Shown here piece after piece: positions 23,444 to 34,977 of a DNA stretch of 64,000 bases. Made by a program: the position numbers and the translations under genes. The notes beneath the pieces are model-generated. The model saw only the letters and a list, made by a program, of their open reading frames with translations. It did no database searches and was not told where the DNA came from. Positions within the stretch are counted from its first letter, which is position 1, and each line of letters begins with the position of its first letter. The stretch spans positions 744,001 through 808,000 of the forward strand of contig JALRMH010000008.1 in NCBI GenBank assembly GCA_026119935.1. Reading direction: 5' to 3'. The stretch comes from Endothia cerciana (Eukaryota; Ascomycota; Sordariomycetes; Diaporthales; Cryphonectriaceae).

Positions 23444-26443
23444 TAAAGACGCTAGCATTAAAGACAAGGAAGCCCCTAGAGTCTGTAGTTGATCATCAGC
23501 CTAACTAATAATAGCAAAAACGCTGCGCAGATCAACTTTATACGATGAGGATGCCTTGGTCGAGGAAGCTTCTGCAGCTATCCTGAATATTGTCTATCTG
23601 TCACAAGTGGTCATCAGCAGTTATAGAGGTAAACTAAAGCCCCTGCGTTATATGAGCTAGCTCATGCAAACACAGGATCCCACCCGCCCAGGCTTTTTGC
23701 GATAGAGCAGCCTTGACTCGAAGTGCTGGAGAATAGCAATGTAAGATTGATAGAGGACAGATGGCATAAGCAAGGCCTCTCTAACATCTAGCAGCCCAAC
23801 GCCACCGCAAGAGACACCGGGTTCGTAATCGGCCGACTCACCCACCGGGTTCAGAGATCACAAACCCAGTGAAGGCTGCTGCCCAGAGCCCAGGTTCTTC
23901 CAACACGTAGCGTGGAGCAGACGTGAAGAGGTAGAATCCTGTCGCTTGACTAAGGGTGCGAATGACCAATGCTCTTGAGTACTCCTGCAGTGTGCAATGC
24001 AGTATCTTGGCGGAGAGCTTTCGACGGCGCAGCAGGCGATGCCGGGTTCGCAATCGGCCACACTCCTCGCGGGCACTGAGTGAAGGTCGGCGTTAAAGAA
24101 GTGTGAGAGGAGATGAGACAACGGGACGTGCGTAGCCCAGCCACCCAATTTTGTTGCGTCGAGATCGAGCAGGGGACCCCCCACACTCGATTGGGAACGC
24201 GTTGGCACGTGCTTCTGCATCGCGACGTGCTTATTGTATCTCGTCCGTCACCGCCCAATCAATTCATGGATCCCTTCAACGTCATCCCAAGCTCGAATGA
24301 GGAGCAAGAATACAGGATGGGCTTGCCCTTTCTCTCTGTGCCTTGCTGCGGATCTCGCAGGCCGGCGGACAGGCTTCTGGCTTCTTGGCGGATCGATGCA
24401 GGCACTCTCCATCAGGACGGCAGAGCCTTTAGGTCACAGTCACAGTATCGGTGCGCTCACTGTCTGCTCAGGACCAGAGAATGGCATCTTGGACATTGTG
24501 AACCCCAAGGAGACTTCCTCGAATGTGGCACAGCGTGAGTATTGGGATTGAAGATCCGGGTAGCCTGTGAGTGATTGAGACGCTTAGCAAGCGCAAGCAC
24601 GCACCCATGCAAACACATCAAGGTCGCAGTCATAGGTGTAATCGCCTTACGGAGTCGCATGTGTTGGGCCTTGGGTCGGAGTCACAAAGCGTATTACATG
24701 TGCTCACCTGCGCCGTGCATGCCGACGCTGTCCCAGATGTTATTGCTGACCATTTGCATGCAGCCCCACGGAGGAGGCTGGTCGTTGTGTTGTACAATCA
24801 GATCTGAACGAACCTTTCGTTGTAACAGATAATCCGCTTGCATCGACCTCCACTGTGCAATCTTCATCCATAGCCATTGTTAACTCAATCCGTGCGGGCT
24901 GTATCAATATGATTCACGTCGAGCTGGCGTCAAGAGAAGTAGGGCTGGACGTCAGAGCTAGCGTGGGCGAGTGAAAAAATGAGTGAGAGTTGAGGCCGGA
25001 AAGCTTGGGCTATCTGGATAATCGAGGTGTTTGGGATCTATTCCTAGAGAAGGGCGCCAGGACATGTTCCAGGACTGCATTTGATAGATCTTCAGGAGTC
25101 TGCCCGGTATATGTATACCCGAGACCAGAAGGGGTGAATGATGGCACACACAGACCATTGCGTAACCTCGATCATGGTTTCCATAGGTCTGTTCATGTCT
25201 AAGTCGCAGTGAGTGGCGGTCAGCACAACTGGCTTTTGCTTCGCTTCTGCAGGGGGTGCTCAGCTTTCCTCGCTTCCGGGCAGCCCGTGTTCAACAACCG
25301 TGGGGGCGCAATTGAGAATAAGAGGAGACATGGATCGTAATAATCGTGTTGACATGGCTCTTCGCAGAGGCTGCCTTCGATAATTTTTCACATGTTGCGC
25401 ATCAGTGAATCACAGTGATGCTAGTTCGTATACAAAAGGTGGAAGCTACAGTGTGGTCTGGCCGAAACGAACGTTCACATCATCATCTCCTTCAAGCGCC
25501 CGTATTTTGGACGATAATTATGTTACTTGGGGCCAGAATGAATCCATCACGCGGCTCGAGAAGGGGTGACCACCCTCGGCTGGCTGGGAATGATCTGTGG
25601 TCTACATAGGTTACTACGGGCGGCCTCACACAATTCATACACCATATCAGGTACCTTAGCAGATGTTCCAACTCACTTTAAGCTCCGATAAAATGAGATT
25701 CTTGAATAAATTGTTTGCTCACTACCTAACCCTGTACTCTCGTTCGGCCATCAAACTGAATGAGCGAGTCCTATCTATCATCTCATTCAAGCATACACAT
25801 AGCACAAGGAATCTCTCGATATCTGAGCAACAAAAGAATACGACACCCCCTTTATAATGAAGATGAAGCAATGTTGGCAGTGTCTATGATGATCTAGGAA
25901 GTAGGGATCGTAAGGCGTTTCAGGTTACTGCTCTTCGTCTAGGGTGGACTCGCGGCGGTTACAATTTGCTTAGGTTCAGAGACTTGCTGTGCTTCAGAGG
26001 ATGGCCGTCCTGAAGCTTCTATGTTCAGATATTATTATAGTGCTATATCCAACGGAGACCTCGGGACACCCCAAGCTACTTCAACAGACTAGTGTAATGT
26101 ATCAACGGGGTATTATAACACGGGAGCGTTCAGGTTGTTTAGGCAGCAGCATAACACAGAGCTAAGAAATGATCACACCTAATCGTACAGTCCAGACTTC
26201 CGGAGACTGGAATGTGATGATGTTAACAATGACGATCATCTGCAATAGCCTTCCAGGCAGCAGAATAATCGGATTGTAGGGTTGCTTGACACGTCGCCAT
26301 GCAGCATTGCAGCAGCCTTGTTTCCACTGCCGTCAGCAGTTCGTAGTCACCAACATGCGAATGCAGATATTTAAACAAACTCCAGATGCTCAGCTGATGT
26401 TATATGTCGCCTTTGTTCTCACATAAACCATAAAACCAAAACC

Positions 26444-26465
26444 AAAAAAAAAAAAAAAAAAAAAA
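26444..26465. repeat. Poly-A run (22 A)
   Basis: An uninterrupted run of 22 adenines within an A/C-rich stretch, about 64 bases before the kinesin-like pseudogene ATG. Confidence 0.85.
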
Positions 26466-26528
26466 CTCAAGATCGGGTGAACAGGTGTTGCATTTATAGC
26501 TGATGGGATCCCACTCATACTCTCCATC

Positions 26529-27775
26529 ATGGAGCGGTTTCTTATCCAGAATGCGGCTCTATTCGAGGCTCTTGTGAAGAGATTCATTCCCCCTCCAGAA
26601 AAAGCTGCCGTCCTCGCAGAGCCGGCCAGCGACGTAATTGTCTGCGCGCGTGTGAGACCGTTATTAGAGGAAATAAATTTTGACTTCCGTGCCGCGATCT
26701 TCCCACAAGGGGCTGGGCGGGGGCTGATTGACCCCCACGAACTCTACAACGCGCCGAGAGGCGGCCCTGTTCTCAGGTTCGTCAGCTAGTCACTTCACAT
26801 CACTGGCAAAATCGGTTGTGCTGTTCGGTCTCTGGCTTACTCGATCGTTGCAGTCCTCGAAGTTTCGACTCGACCGAGCTTTTGATATAGACGTGTCGAC
26901 TGAGGAAATCTACGACCATGTGGTGAAGGATCTCGTCCCATTCGCACGGAATGGCGGCATCGGGACATTATTTGCCTACGGCTAGACCAGTTCTCCGATG
27001 ACCTGGTCCAACAATGAGTTGAAAGATTGGATCAGTAAGAATGTGAGTCTCATGGCTTTCTAGATGCCCGTCCTACATTGATCATGAATAGGAGAATGCT
27101 GACAAGTCTTGTATTGAATATAGTCCGGTACTCCTCTCAATCTCATGCCATTTACTCGCTCCACGGGAATCAGGGGCTCAACTTCTGAAAATTCCTAAGC
27201 TCGACTTCGAAGCATGCTACATGAAGACACCAGGTGTCACAATGGAACAGGCCAGAGTATTCCGCTCGAAATTGTGGCAGATGCACATCGACTCACAGCG
27301 CTCCCAGGATTCTTCAGTGAGCAAGAGTGCCGCTGAGTCAATGGATGCAGACACTATTCTTGGTTACTTGACTTTGACAAGTAGGCTTTCCAGCCATGAT
27401 CCGGACCCGGCACCAAAGTCAGTCCCCTTTAAAAGTCGCCTTCGCGCCGAGATGGTGGTCAGCTGCATGGTGGACCAATGGCTTCCCGGCTTAGGACATG
27501 TCAAGATGGTCATGATCCTGTGTCCGGCATCACCAATCGGAAGTCATGTCAGGAATACTAGAGGAAATGTAGTCAACTCAGGCAATAGTGTTGTTGGGAA
27601 GGCTGACAGCGCAGGGACCACTCCGTATCTGTGTTCGATCGTGAGCCCTTCAATGCTTAATGGGGCATACGAAATTAGTATCTGGAAGCACATCGTGATA
27701 TGTGCTGAAGAGATGAGATCCGAGGTCATCTTAGAATACGATGAGGCATCCAGATATTATTACATAGCTATTTAG
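26529..27775 (+). pseudogene. Kinesin-like gene remnant with internal deletion
   Basis: The first part (from 26529) encodes MERFLIQNAALFEALVKRF and then DVIVCARVRPLLEE, the first strand of a kinesin motor. After a degenerate exon joint it continues FRLDRAFDI and GGIGTLFAYG, the lead-in to the ATP-binding P-loop. Instead of the P-loop there is TAG (26983-26985, one C-to-T step from the expected Gln) and then SPMTWSNNELKDWISKN, which in related fungal kinesin-like proteins lies well after the motor core. About 300 residues, including all nucleotide-binding motifs, are therefore missing. A further exon (donor GTGAGT near 27042, acceptor near 27122) and a frameshift near 27155 lead into the C-terminal part TPGVTMEQARVFRSKLWQM up to YDEASRYYYIAI. 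It cannot be an active motor. The domain order is from memory of the family. Confidence 0.7.
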
Positions 27776-28471
27776 AGCAGATAACCTTGTTTCGTAGTCC
27801 CCTCCAACCTGTTATTTGATGCGAGCAAGGTGAAAGAAGAAAGAGAAAGAAGGCAAAACAGGAGAAGAAAAGAGAAAAAGTATTCAAGTACTATGCTCGT
27901 CTTTTAGTAAAGTAATTGTGATTAATTTGTTAATCCTCTTTTAAACTCTCTGTTGCTGGGTGAAAGTATATATCAATTATTTATGTTCTTATTCGAAAAA
28001 AGAATAGATATCTCTTCAAGATAAATTGTGTCACGTTCTTGAACACAACAGTCCTCTACATCAAGTGGTTACTTCTCGTCTAGCTTGTGTGTTGAGAGTT
28101 ACCTATTTCTTCGTTCACTTCAAGTGAATCAGGAGGAAAATGAAAGTCACGAAAAAAAAATCCCCCAAAAAATAGATGCGTAGGTAGGCACTCAGTCACT
28201 TCGACCAATCACCGTGTGAAGCTGATAGTCTCATATTCACTGACAGCTTCACATCCGCCTTGACTTGGATCCACAATTGCGCATCACAGGTTGCAGTTGT
28301 CTGTCTTTCAGAGTATTAATAAATTGATAAACACATTGATTCTTTCCTTCCAATGCCTTGTTCCATCTGTCCAGCGCATCCTCCTTTGCGGCAGTCTATC
28401 GAACACGCCCTGTCGACAACTCCCAGCCTCTCTTGCGCAAACTGAACCAAGCTTTACCGATCTTTGAGAAG
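27776..28471. other. AT-rich spacer
   Basis: 696 bases with a purine-rich tract (27,830-27,885) and low GC. No gene was seen; the right part is the CVNH-like gene promoter. Confidence 0.5.
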
Positions 28472-29122
28472 ATGTCCAGCCTCATCTCCAAATTCTTCGC
28501 CTTCATGGCCCTCCTCATGGCTCTATCCGCGGCCGGCGATGCTAGCCTTCCTCTTGCCAACAACTTCTCCCGATACTGTGATCCAACGTCCATCACTTGG
28601 TATGACAGTGCACAGACCAAGATCACGGCAAAGTGTTCGGCAATCGAAGGGGCCACCCAACTCTACGAGTCATACATCAGTCTGAATGAGTGCTTCGCGA
28701 ACAGCTGGGGCACCTTGGACCTCCACATCAAGTATGTCGCTGCCTAGCATTACCTCGAGTCACGAGTACTAATATTCACCGAACCAATAGTGGAGACGCC
28801 CTGGCTTCTTGCACCTGCGAGATGGGAGACCAGATCCCCAGTTGCCGTTTCCACTGCGGCCTGACTCAGGCGCAGTGTGACTGCGATAATGGGAAGGGTG
28901 GCACCACCACGAATCCCTTCGACTTCAGTAAGCATAACACCAGCAAGGTTGAACAGGGGTTGTGTTAGTATTGTGGTGTGCTGACGAGGCATAGATACCT
29001 ACTTCGGCCTCGCAGACGACGGCCACGGCCACGTCGTGTTGAGCTGCGAGGACGCGGGTACGATCGCAATTGGTACGTTCACGCGGTGTGTCGATGAGGG
29101 CGACACTGTCAATTGCCCTTGA
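28472..29122 (+). CDS. Secreted CVNH-like (cyanovirin-N homology) protein
   Basis: Three exons, 28472-28731, 28791-28927 and 28995-29122, give 174 residues. The introns use GTATGT/AATAG (with a TACTAAT branch site) and GTAAGC/CATAG. The protein opens with a signal peptide (FFAFMALLMALSAAGDA). LPLANNFSRYCDPTSITWYD, ITAKCSAIEGA, YISLNECFANSWGTLDL and then ALASCTCEMG follow the CVNH pattern of FS-x-C, A-x-C, SxIxLNxC and NxxGxL. CVNH proteins are small mannose-binding lectins of fungi, ferns and cyanobacteria. Cysteines are numerous (about 13 after the signal), including an inserted SCRFHCGLTQAQCDCDNG loop that canonical CVNH domains lack. Stopping at the first in-frame TAG after 28968 would truncate it; the third exon restores a good C-terminus (FTRCVDEGDTVNCP). 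Confidence 0.7.
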
Positions 29123-29381
29123 GGGATGTGCCATGTCTGGCCGCGCGCCTGGGATTTGCAGAGGCAAGGATGGGGACCAGAACACTGAGATTGTGCACTC
29201 ATCTCGCGGTTATATCTCCTTTGACAGAGCGTGATAAGTGCCCAGGTGCCCAAATAGCCAAGACTTATAAGGCACCGTAGAGCGGATATGCTTCCTTACA
29301 TTTGTTGTATCGTGGATACCTATGAATTTTCCTCTATCGAGAACGTCCGGTCACCTCTACTCAGTTCGATCCGAATCCACC

Positions 29382-30668
29382 TCAGCGCCTCACCTTCACA
29401 GCCGAGCCATTGACACTTGCCGGTCCCGTCCTCTGCAGCGTTGCGGGCAACAGAGGCTCAAGGGTCGGCTCCCAGACCGTCGCATATAGCCCCGGGCTGC
29501 CATCAACTGCCAAACTTCCCGGCTCCAGACTGCCAATTTGCGTCGAGTTACTACAGCAGGGCGCATTGACTCCCCAGAGCGGCCCGGCTGCCCACGCCAC
29601 CCATCCGATGTACTCCTCGTTGTCCGCCATGTAAGCCAGAGCGTCCTTCAGCATCTCCGCGCAGCCGGACGTGTTGGAGCCGCCGAACTCGCTCACGAGC
29701 GCTTTGATGCTGTACTGCTTCAGCCACGCGGTCAGTGGCCCGAGAGTCGCGTTGAACGGCTCCGTGCACTCGATGTGACTGCCGCTGAAGTCGTAGTCGA
29801 GGTACTCGTGGATGTCGACGGCCCAGTTGTCGACTGTGTCGTTGGTCCGGTACATGTACTCCGAGGACGGCAGGTCCGTCCCCGTCGATCCTGAGTTCTG
29901 TGTCCACACGTGCCCGCCGGTGAAGCCGTTGCCCGGTACGAGGACGAGGTTCTTGGCCCCCGCCTCTCGGATGGCGGTGACTGCGGCCTGGTCGTTCTGC
30001 AGGACGAGAGAAGTCGGCATGTCATGCGGCTCGTTCATCAGGCCGAAGATGACGTGCGTGTTGTTCGCGAAGCGCCGAGCCAGCTCGCCCCAAAAGGCCG
30101 CGAACTGCTCGGTCGTTGCGGCGTCGGGGTCCGTGGTGTTGCCGATTACGCTGCCAGAGTAGGGCTGGGAGGACGGGTCGTTGTAGCGCATGTAGTTGTG
30201 CGGATCCAAAATTGCGTATGCACCCTTGGTGACCGTAATGTGGTCTATGGCTTGCTTGTAGTATTGGAAGTGCTAGTTTCATCTCATGAGCGAGACGTCT
30301 TTCCCGCAGCTGGACTCAAGCTATCTTACCGTCTCATTGAACTTTGCTCCGAGACCATATGCTAGCGGACACATTCGTTCCAACAGGAAAGCGACACGAA
30401 ACAAATTGATCTAGCCGATATCAGTGCTTGCACAAACATGTTGTTGTGGCAGGGTCTCTAGGAGCAATGATCTCACCTTATTCTGGTCTACGTACACGTC
30501 AATGGCAGAGGCGTTAATGAACTCATAATCCACGCCAAACCTGCCAGGAAGTCCTGTGCCTGGAGTACCGTAGACGCCGAACTCACCGCTTGACTCTGAT
30601 ACTCCGGCATAATAGATGGTGGCTTGGACCCCCAGGAAGAAGGACGAGAAGAGGAGAGAAGGCCGCAT
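29382..30668 (-). CDS. GH5 endo-beta-1,4-glucanase (cellulase)
   Basis: Three exons, 30668-30477, 30410-30330 and 30272-29382, give 387 residues, all junctions in phase 0. The signal peptide is MRPSLLFSSFFLGVQA; then YYAGVSESSGEFG, INLFRVAFLLERM (exon 2), ILDPHNYMRYN, FGLMNEPHD (general acid/base Glu about residue 172), VDIHEYLDYD and LVSEFGGSN (nucleophile Glu about residue 286). These are the catalytic blocks of glycoside hydrolase family 5, close to subfamily 5 fungal endoglucanases (EGII type). There is no carbohydrate-binding module or linker, so it is a catalytic-domain-only secreted enzyme for plant cell-wall glucan. Several N-x-S/T sites and WAAGPLWGVNAPCC support secretion. Confidence 0.93.
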
Positions 30669-31332
30669 CGTAGTCACTTAGACGATAGCGTTACGCGGTG
30701 GAGGACGACGATAGCAACAATCCTCTTAGGGCATCTTGTAAGTGACATGGGCGGCCCCTTCGAGGCGTATACTTATACGTCTGCGAATAGATAAAGCCCA
30801 AAGGCTCAACCCGGTAACTTTGCGAAGCAATTTATCCAGGGCAAGCATCCATCATGGGTTACTTCGCGACGAATGCCCTTTAGGAACTGGGCTGCTCTGC
30901 ACAATTACCACAACGATGAAGCGCTCGTTGGCATGTAGCAGTTATTCAGGGGCACCAACCCGGGATTTGGCACAGTCGAGTGGTCGATATGGCATCAAAA
31001 TCCGGCCGTGGGGCTAGCGGGAGGACGGCACTGATCCCGAATGCAGTAGGATGGAGGCAATGGCTCCGGTAGCATGCATGATTTCACTGCAGGGGAAACC
31101 CGGGGGTCGGAACCGCAGAGACAAGATGTGACTGCCGAAGTTGTTCCAAGGTCGGCGCCATCCAAGTAGCGTTGCCATTGTATACTACGCAGGAAAGCCA
31201 AATCTCCGATGTGTAATGATGACCCATGTGCACATATCTCCTAGGCAAATATGCGCCGCGTACACTGGCAACCACCGCACAGAGGAAAATGCTCGTTGTG
31301 ACTAGTAATAGCTAGTAACGCATAGAGACAAT
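30669..31332. other. Spacer with GH5 promoter
   Basis: 664 bases of promoter and 3' flank between two minus-strand genes. No gene was seen. Confidence 0.5.
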
Positions 31333-33148
31333 TCACCAACGTCTCTTTAGGCGGACCTTCATGTCCCGGTCGGGAGGCATGGCCGCCATCCCAGCGTATT
31401 TCTCGTCGGACTGAGCCGGCCGATCAGATTTGAGCCCATCCAGCTTGGTCCACTCGAGAAACTCGACATCGAACTTGCCCAGGATGATCGCCGCAATCAT
31501 GAGGATCTCCTGCTTCGCAAAGGTACGCCCAGGGCAAATTCCGGGCCCTCCGCCGTACGGGAAGAACGTGTTCGATTTTCCCGCCATGACGAATTCCGGC
31601 CGCATGGTCTTCTGACCGGTCTCCTTATCGATACCCACCGTGTACTTGAGGTGGCGTTCCGCCCAGAATTCGGATGCGGGATGGCCCTGTGAGCCCCAGA
31701 CGGCCTCGTCGAGGTGGGCGACCTCGATGGGTGCGAAGATCAGCGCGTCCTTGCCGATCTCATAGCCGTCCATGACGACCTTGTCGCGCGTGGAGCGCAG
31801 GAGGTTGAAGGACATGTGTAGACGCAGGACTTCCGAGTACACGGACTGCAGCAGCGGTAGCGACAGGAGCTTCTGGAGGTCCAAGGTGTGATCGGCCGCG
31901 AAGACCTGGTCGACTTCCTTCTGCAGGGCTTGGTAGAGCGCCGGCCTTCTCACGGCTTCCATCACGACCCATGTTGCGATGGGAATAGAATTCGAGTTTA
32001 GCCTGGGTATCAAACTTTAGCCTTGTCTAATACGACCTGCTCGGGCCTGGAACGTACGCAAGCAAAAAAGCGCCGAAAAATCCAGCAACTCCCTTGTCGT
32101 CAAAACCTGTATCCCGGAAGAACCTGAGCATCTCCCGGGCCACTCTTGAGCCAGAGCGCTCTTCCCAGATAACATCGGAACCAGGGCCGTCCCAGTCAAA
32201 CTGGTCGGCAAGTCGCATATAGTCTTTCATGATGCCATCAAAGCGATCTCTGGCATCATAAGGGCGCGAATTGAGCCATCGCGGGACGCCGAAGAACAAG
32301 AGTATAGCGCTCGACTCGAATCCCCAGAATGCGTCGAGTACGTCGGGGTGTTGCTTCACGAGCTGCGATCCAAGGAAGGTACAGATTGCGGCTCCGGCGA
32401 CCTCGGTGGTGCAAAATTTCAAAACGCTAAAGGTCTTCCAGGTCCCCACCGGCTGCGTGTCAAGCTTCTCGGAGAGAAAGCGGTAGAAGACCTCGGCGAG
32501 GCCAGCCGAGGAACGCAAATGCGTCAGGTACTCGTTGTATATGTAGTGCTGCGCATAGAAGAAGCGGTCACGCTCGGCGAGATCCTCTGTGCCAGGTAAT
32601 GGCTTTTTGGCACGTCCTGACTTGTCACTTGTGATTTTTTTTACGTCCTTCTTGGGCATCCCCCATTGCTTGTCCGCCAACAGGTGGATCATGACGTCGC
32701 TCTCGATGCTGCTAGTGCTGGATGTTCGGAATATCTCCTGAATATTGGCGGCTCCGCGGACCACATACACAGCCGTGGGGCCAAGGTAGACCTTGACAAC
32801 ACTGGAGCGTTTGAGGGCCTTGCTGTTCACATATTGAGATTAGTAGGAGACTGGCTCGTGTGAGCGGGGCTTGCGGATTGAACCTCACTCTACTCGTACC
32901 ATGAATTTCTTCATATTCGTCCACCACTGATACAGGTTGGTGATGCGGGGGATGGTCTCACTCAGACGTGGTGGCTGCTTTCCTTTCGTTGACCGTGCGA
33001 GGCCGAACCACAGAGCACTTAGGGTCGCAGCGAGGAGTAGGGCAATGCGGGTAGCTGGAGCATCTGCTTCTGTGATGCCGACTATGTAAGCATTGCGAGC
33101 ATAGAATGCGCGGAAGCTGTCCGGCAAGTTTGAGACCGACTCGAACAT
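31333..33148 (-). CDS. Cytochrome P450, CYP7-like
   Basis: Three exons, 33148-32889, 32822-32058 and 32002-31333, give 564 residues. Introns 32823-32888 (GTGAGG/AACAG, branch TACTAAT) and 32003-32057 (GTACGT/CCCAG) restore FMVRVDKALKRSS and FLLALNSNSIPIATW. A membrane anchor lies at about residues 32-51 (ATRIALLLAATLSALWFGLA). The K-helix ExxR is in YSEVLRLHM and the heme loop is FFPYGGGPGICPGR, with the ligand Cys at about 498. GGGPGICPGR and the absence of the usual I-helix AGxDTT (here NSNSIPIATW) resemble CYP7/CYP8-type and related fungal P450s, oxidising steroid-like or other hydrophobic substrates in the ER membrane. The substrate is unknown. It neighbours GH5 and CVNH genes, with no backbone biosynthetic enzyme nearby, so there is no obvious cluster. 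Confidence 0.9.
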
Positions 33149-33933
33149 GTCTATTATATAGGCTTTCGAGATTCTTCTGGAGATTGTGATTTTGATCAGA
33201 CTGGAGACCGGAGGAGATGAAGTTCTCAGGACAACCCTCCCAGACGACAGAGGATGTCCAGGGGCAGGTTATGCGTACCTCCGGTTTTTTCTTTCCTTTG
33301 GGATGAGCGTTTATAACATCACAGAACCTGGGAGCGGGTGCTAGTGCAACGCTGAAGCCCCAAATTTATAGCGGCACGTTTCGGGTGAGACCTATGTATT
33401 CCTCGGACCCCCATGGCCAAGGGCCTGATCATGGACTCGACCGCGGCGGATGATCAGGCATCTTGGTTGGCCGGTAGTGATACGCGCATTGCTGCTATGA
33501 TCCCCGAGATCAGTGGGCCCCTCGCACTGGATGAATCCCCTCACCCCATACCTCACTGAGCCCTGGGGACCAACTCGGCAACGTTCCTGGTCTTCAATGC
33601 CATGAATGGCGTGTAAATTAGCGGAGGCTGTCGGTATGGTGGACAAAAGTATCCACTGCTTTGGCCACTAAGTTTTGAAATTACAGTGGGCTACTTAGTA
33701 TTTAGCCCTCGCTCAGGGAATATATGGGGAAAAACCACGAGGACAGCATGGTGATCCTACCATAGTAGCATGCCGCCTTCATGGCGAATGAGGGCAATGC
33801 GGATGGAAAGCATTGCCTCAGGCAACGTTCAAGGTTTGGTACGAAGTATAGAGGGTGGTGATACTCTATGCTTTGTCTGAAGAGAGCGCAGGCCCAGGCG
33901 AGTCGGGTGCAGATAAGACATCTGCGAATGCTG
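33149..33933. other. Spacer
   Basis: 785 bases of P450 promoter and 3' flank of the next minus-strand gene. Short frames only. Confidence 0.5.
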
Positions 33934-34977
33934 CTACCTACCAGACCCAAAAGAGCTTTCTGCGTCTATTTGGCTGACGGGCTCCGGCTCTCCATCTACC
34001 CAGACGACAATGTTTGGAGGCGGAGCCTCCAACTCTCCAAAGAAGCGCCTTACATCCTCATCACTGTACCGCAGGCTAAAGTGCATCAACACAAAGGTAG
34101 TCTTGGGCCACTTCCTGATAACCGGCTCGAGATCCGCCCATATGGTATGTTTCGTCTTGTTGGCCTGCTCCCGGTGCGCCTCGTATAGGAAGCTGCACTC
34201 GGTAATGACGACGGGAATTTCGCCCTTCAGCCACTCCGGCTCCGCGGCTAGTGTGGCGGCGGTCGTGTCACCGAGGAAAGCGAACACGGGCGCGGCGTGG
34301 GACGAGGTGATGTCGACGCCGGCCTCGCGCAGGGCCTTGAGGTCCGTACCCTTGCGGCCCATGTATTCTTGTCTGAGTTTCTTGAAGTTCAGCTTGAAGA
34401 CGTAGCCGACGCATGGCACGGTGTGGTCGCAGGCAAAGGCCTCGGCGGTGAAGTCGACGGTGCGGCGCAGGGGGACGATATCGCCGGGGAGGACGCCGTG
34501 GGTGTTGTGCGTGTGCAGCCAGTGGGCTTTCGTAGCAGGGGCAATCGAGGGCTGTGGTTCTTCGGACGTGTCGGAGTCTTCGTCGATAGATCCCACGTCG
34601 GAGAGGTCGGCCTCGTCGGTTGTCTTCAGGCCTCCGGCATTGAGCAGCGTCTTGGCGACGAGAAAGTCGTCGAGGACCCTGACCATCTCGGCCGGGCAGA
34701 AGATATCCGGGGGGTCACTGCGCTTGATAAAGGCAGGCGTGAGGAGGGTGTGGTCGCTATGGCCATGGGTGAGGAATATGTGCTTTGGCCGCTGCTTGTT
34801 GACGCATAGGCCTGCATCGAGCAGCAGATTGAGCTGTGGTATCACGAAGGAGGTGTGCCATGCTGCCCGCGACTTGCCCGTGAGGACGTACTGTTTGTGC
34901 TTCCCTGGGAATCGCCATTCAAGCACCTCTGACCGAGGGGATTGGGGGAGGGGGGTTGCGAATTCAAGCTCCGGCAT
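33934..34977 (-). CDS. Metallo-beta-lactamase-fold protein, RNase Z-like
   Basis: An intronless gene for 347 residues. HIFLTHGHSDHTLL (about residues 66-79) is the HxHxDH metal-binding signature of the metallo-beta-lactamase fold. Later metal-ligand candidates are ACDHTVPCVGYVF, FAFLGDTTAA and VLMHFSLRYSDEDVRRFF, an order that recalls the short form of tRNase Z, which trims tRNA 3' trailers. The insert DVGSIDEDSDTSEEPQ is an acidic linker not found in the bacterial enzyme. True RNase Z proteins carry a flexible exosite arm; here the region around KKLRQEYMGRKGTDLKALRE might be its counterpart. Assignment to the fold is secure, to RNase Z activity only probable. The cytosolic or nuclear location is inferred from the lack of a signal. 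Confidence 0.8.
   Translation of the reverse strand: MPELEFATPLPQSPRSEVLEWRFPGKHKQYVLTGKSRAAWHTSFVIPQLNLLLDAGLCVNKQRPKHIFLTHGHSDHTLLTPAFIKRSDPPDIFCPAEMVRVLDDFLVAKTLLNAGGLKTTDEADLSDVGSIDEDSDTSEEPQPSIAPATKAHWLHTHNTHGVLPGDIVPLRRTVDFTAEAFACDHTVPCVGYVFKLNFKKLRQEYMGRKGTDLKALREAGVDITSSHAAPVFAFLGDTTAATLAAEPEWLKGEIPVVITECSFLYEAHREQANKTKHTIWADLEPVIRKWPKTTFVLMHFSLRYSDEDVRRFFGELEAPPPNIVVWVDGEPEPVSQIDAESSFGSGR

Larger units (their letters stand above)
22246..26528. other. 4.3-kb region with no intact gene, partly RIP-like
   Basis: No functional gene was recognised. Between about 22,360 and 23,640 the DNA is TA-rich and contains two decayed reading frames (listed separately) interrupted almost only at codons where one C-to-T change would make a stop. 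From 23,650 to 26,400 there are short frames on both strands without domains, then a 22-A run. I found no terminal repeats or transposase motif, so I call it a degenerate region rather than a named transposon. Confidence 0.5.

Noticed and set aside
23657..24260. Overlapping minus-strand frames with two related ADxEPGxx stretches
   Set aside because: The similarity between the two stretches is short and no transposase or reverse-transcriptase motif is visible; I could not show a repeat.
24234..24551. A plus-strand frame containing IGALTVCSGPENGILDIVNP followed by a GTGAGT donor
   Set aside because: It looks locally coding but no downstream exon or family could be found; left as unassigned.
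28960..28968. Stop codon ending the CVNH-like gene after exon 2
   Set aside because: A GTAAGC donor at 28928 and a third exon restore a cysteine-containing C-terminus, so the stop lies in an intron.
28472..33148. A secondary-metabolite or degradative cluster of CVNH, GH5 and P450 genes
   Set aside because: No backbone synthase, transporter or regulator is present and the genes have separate promoters; clustering looks coincidental.
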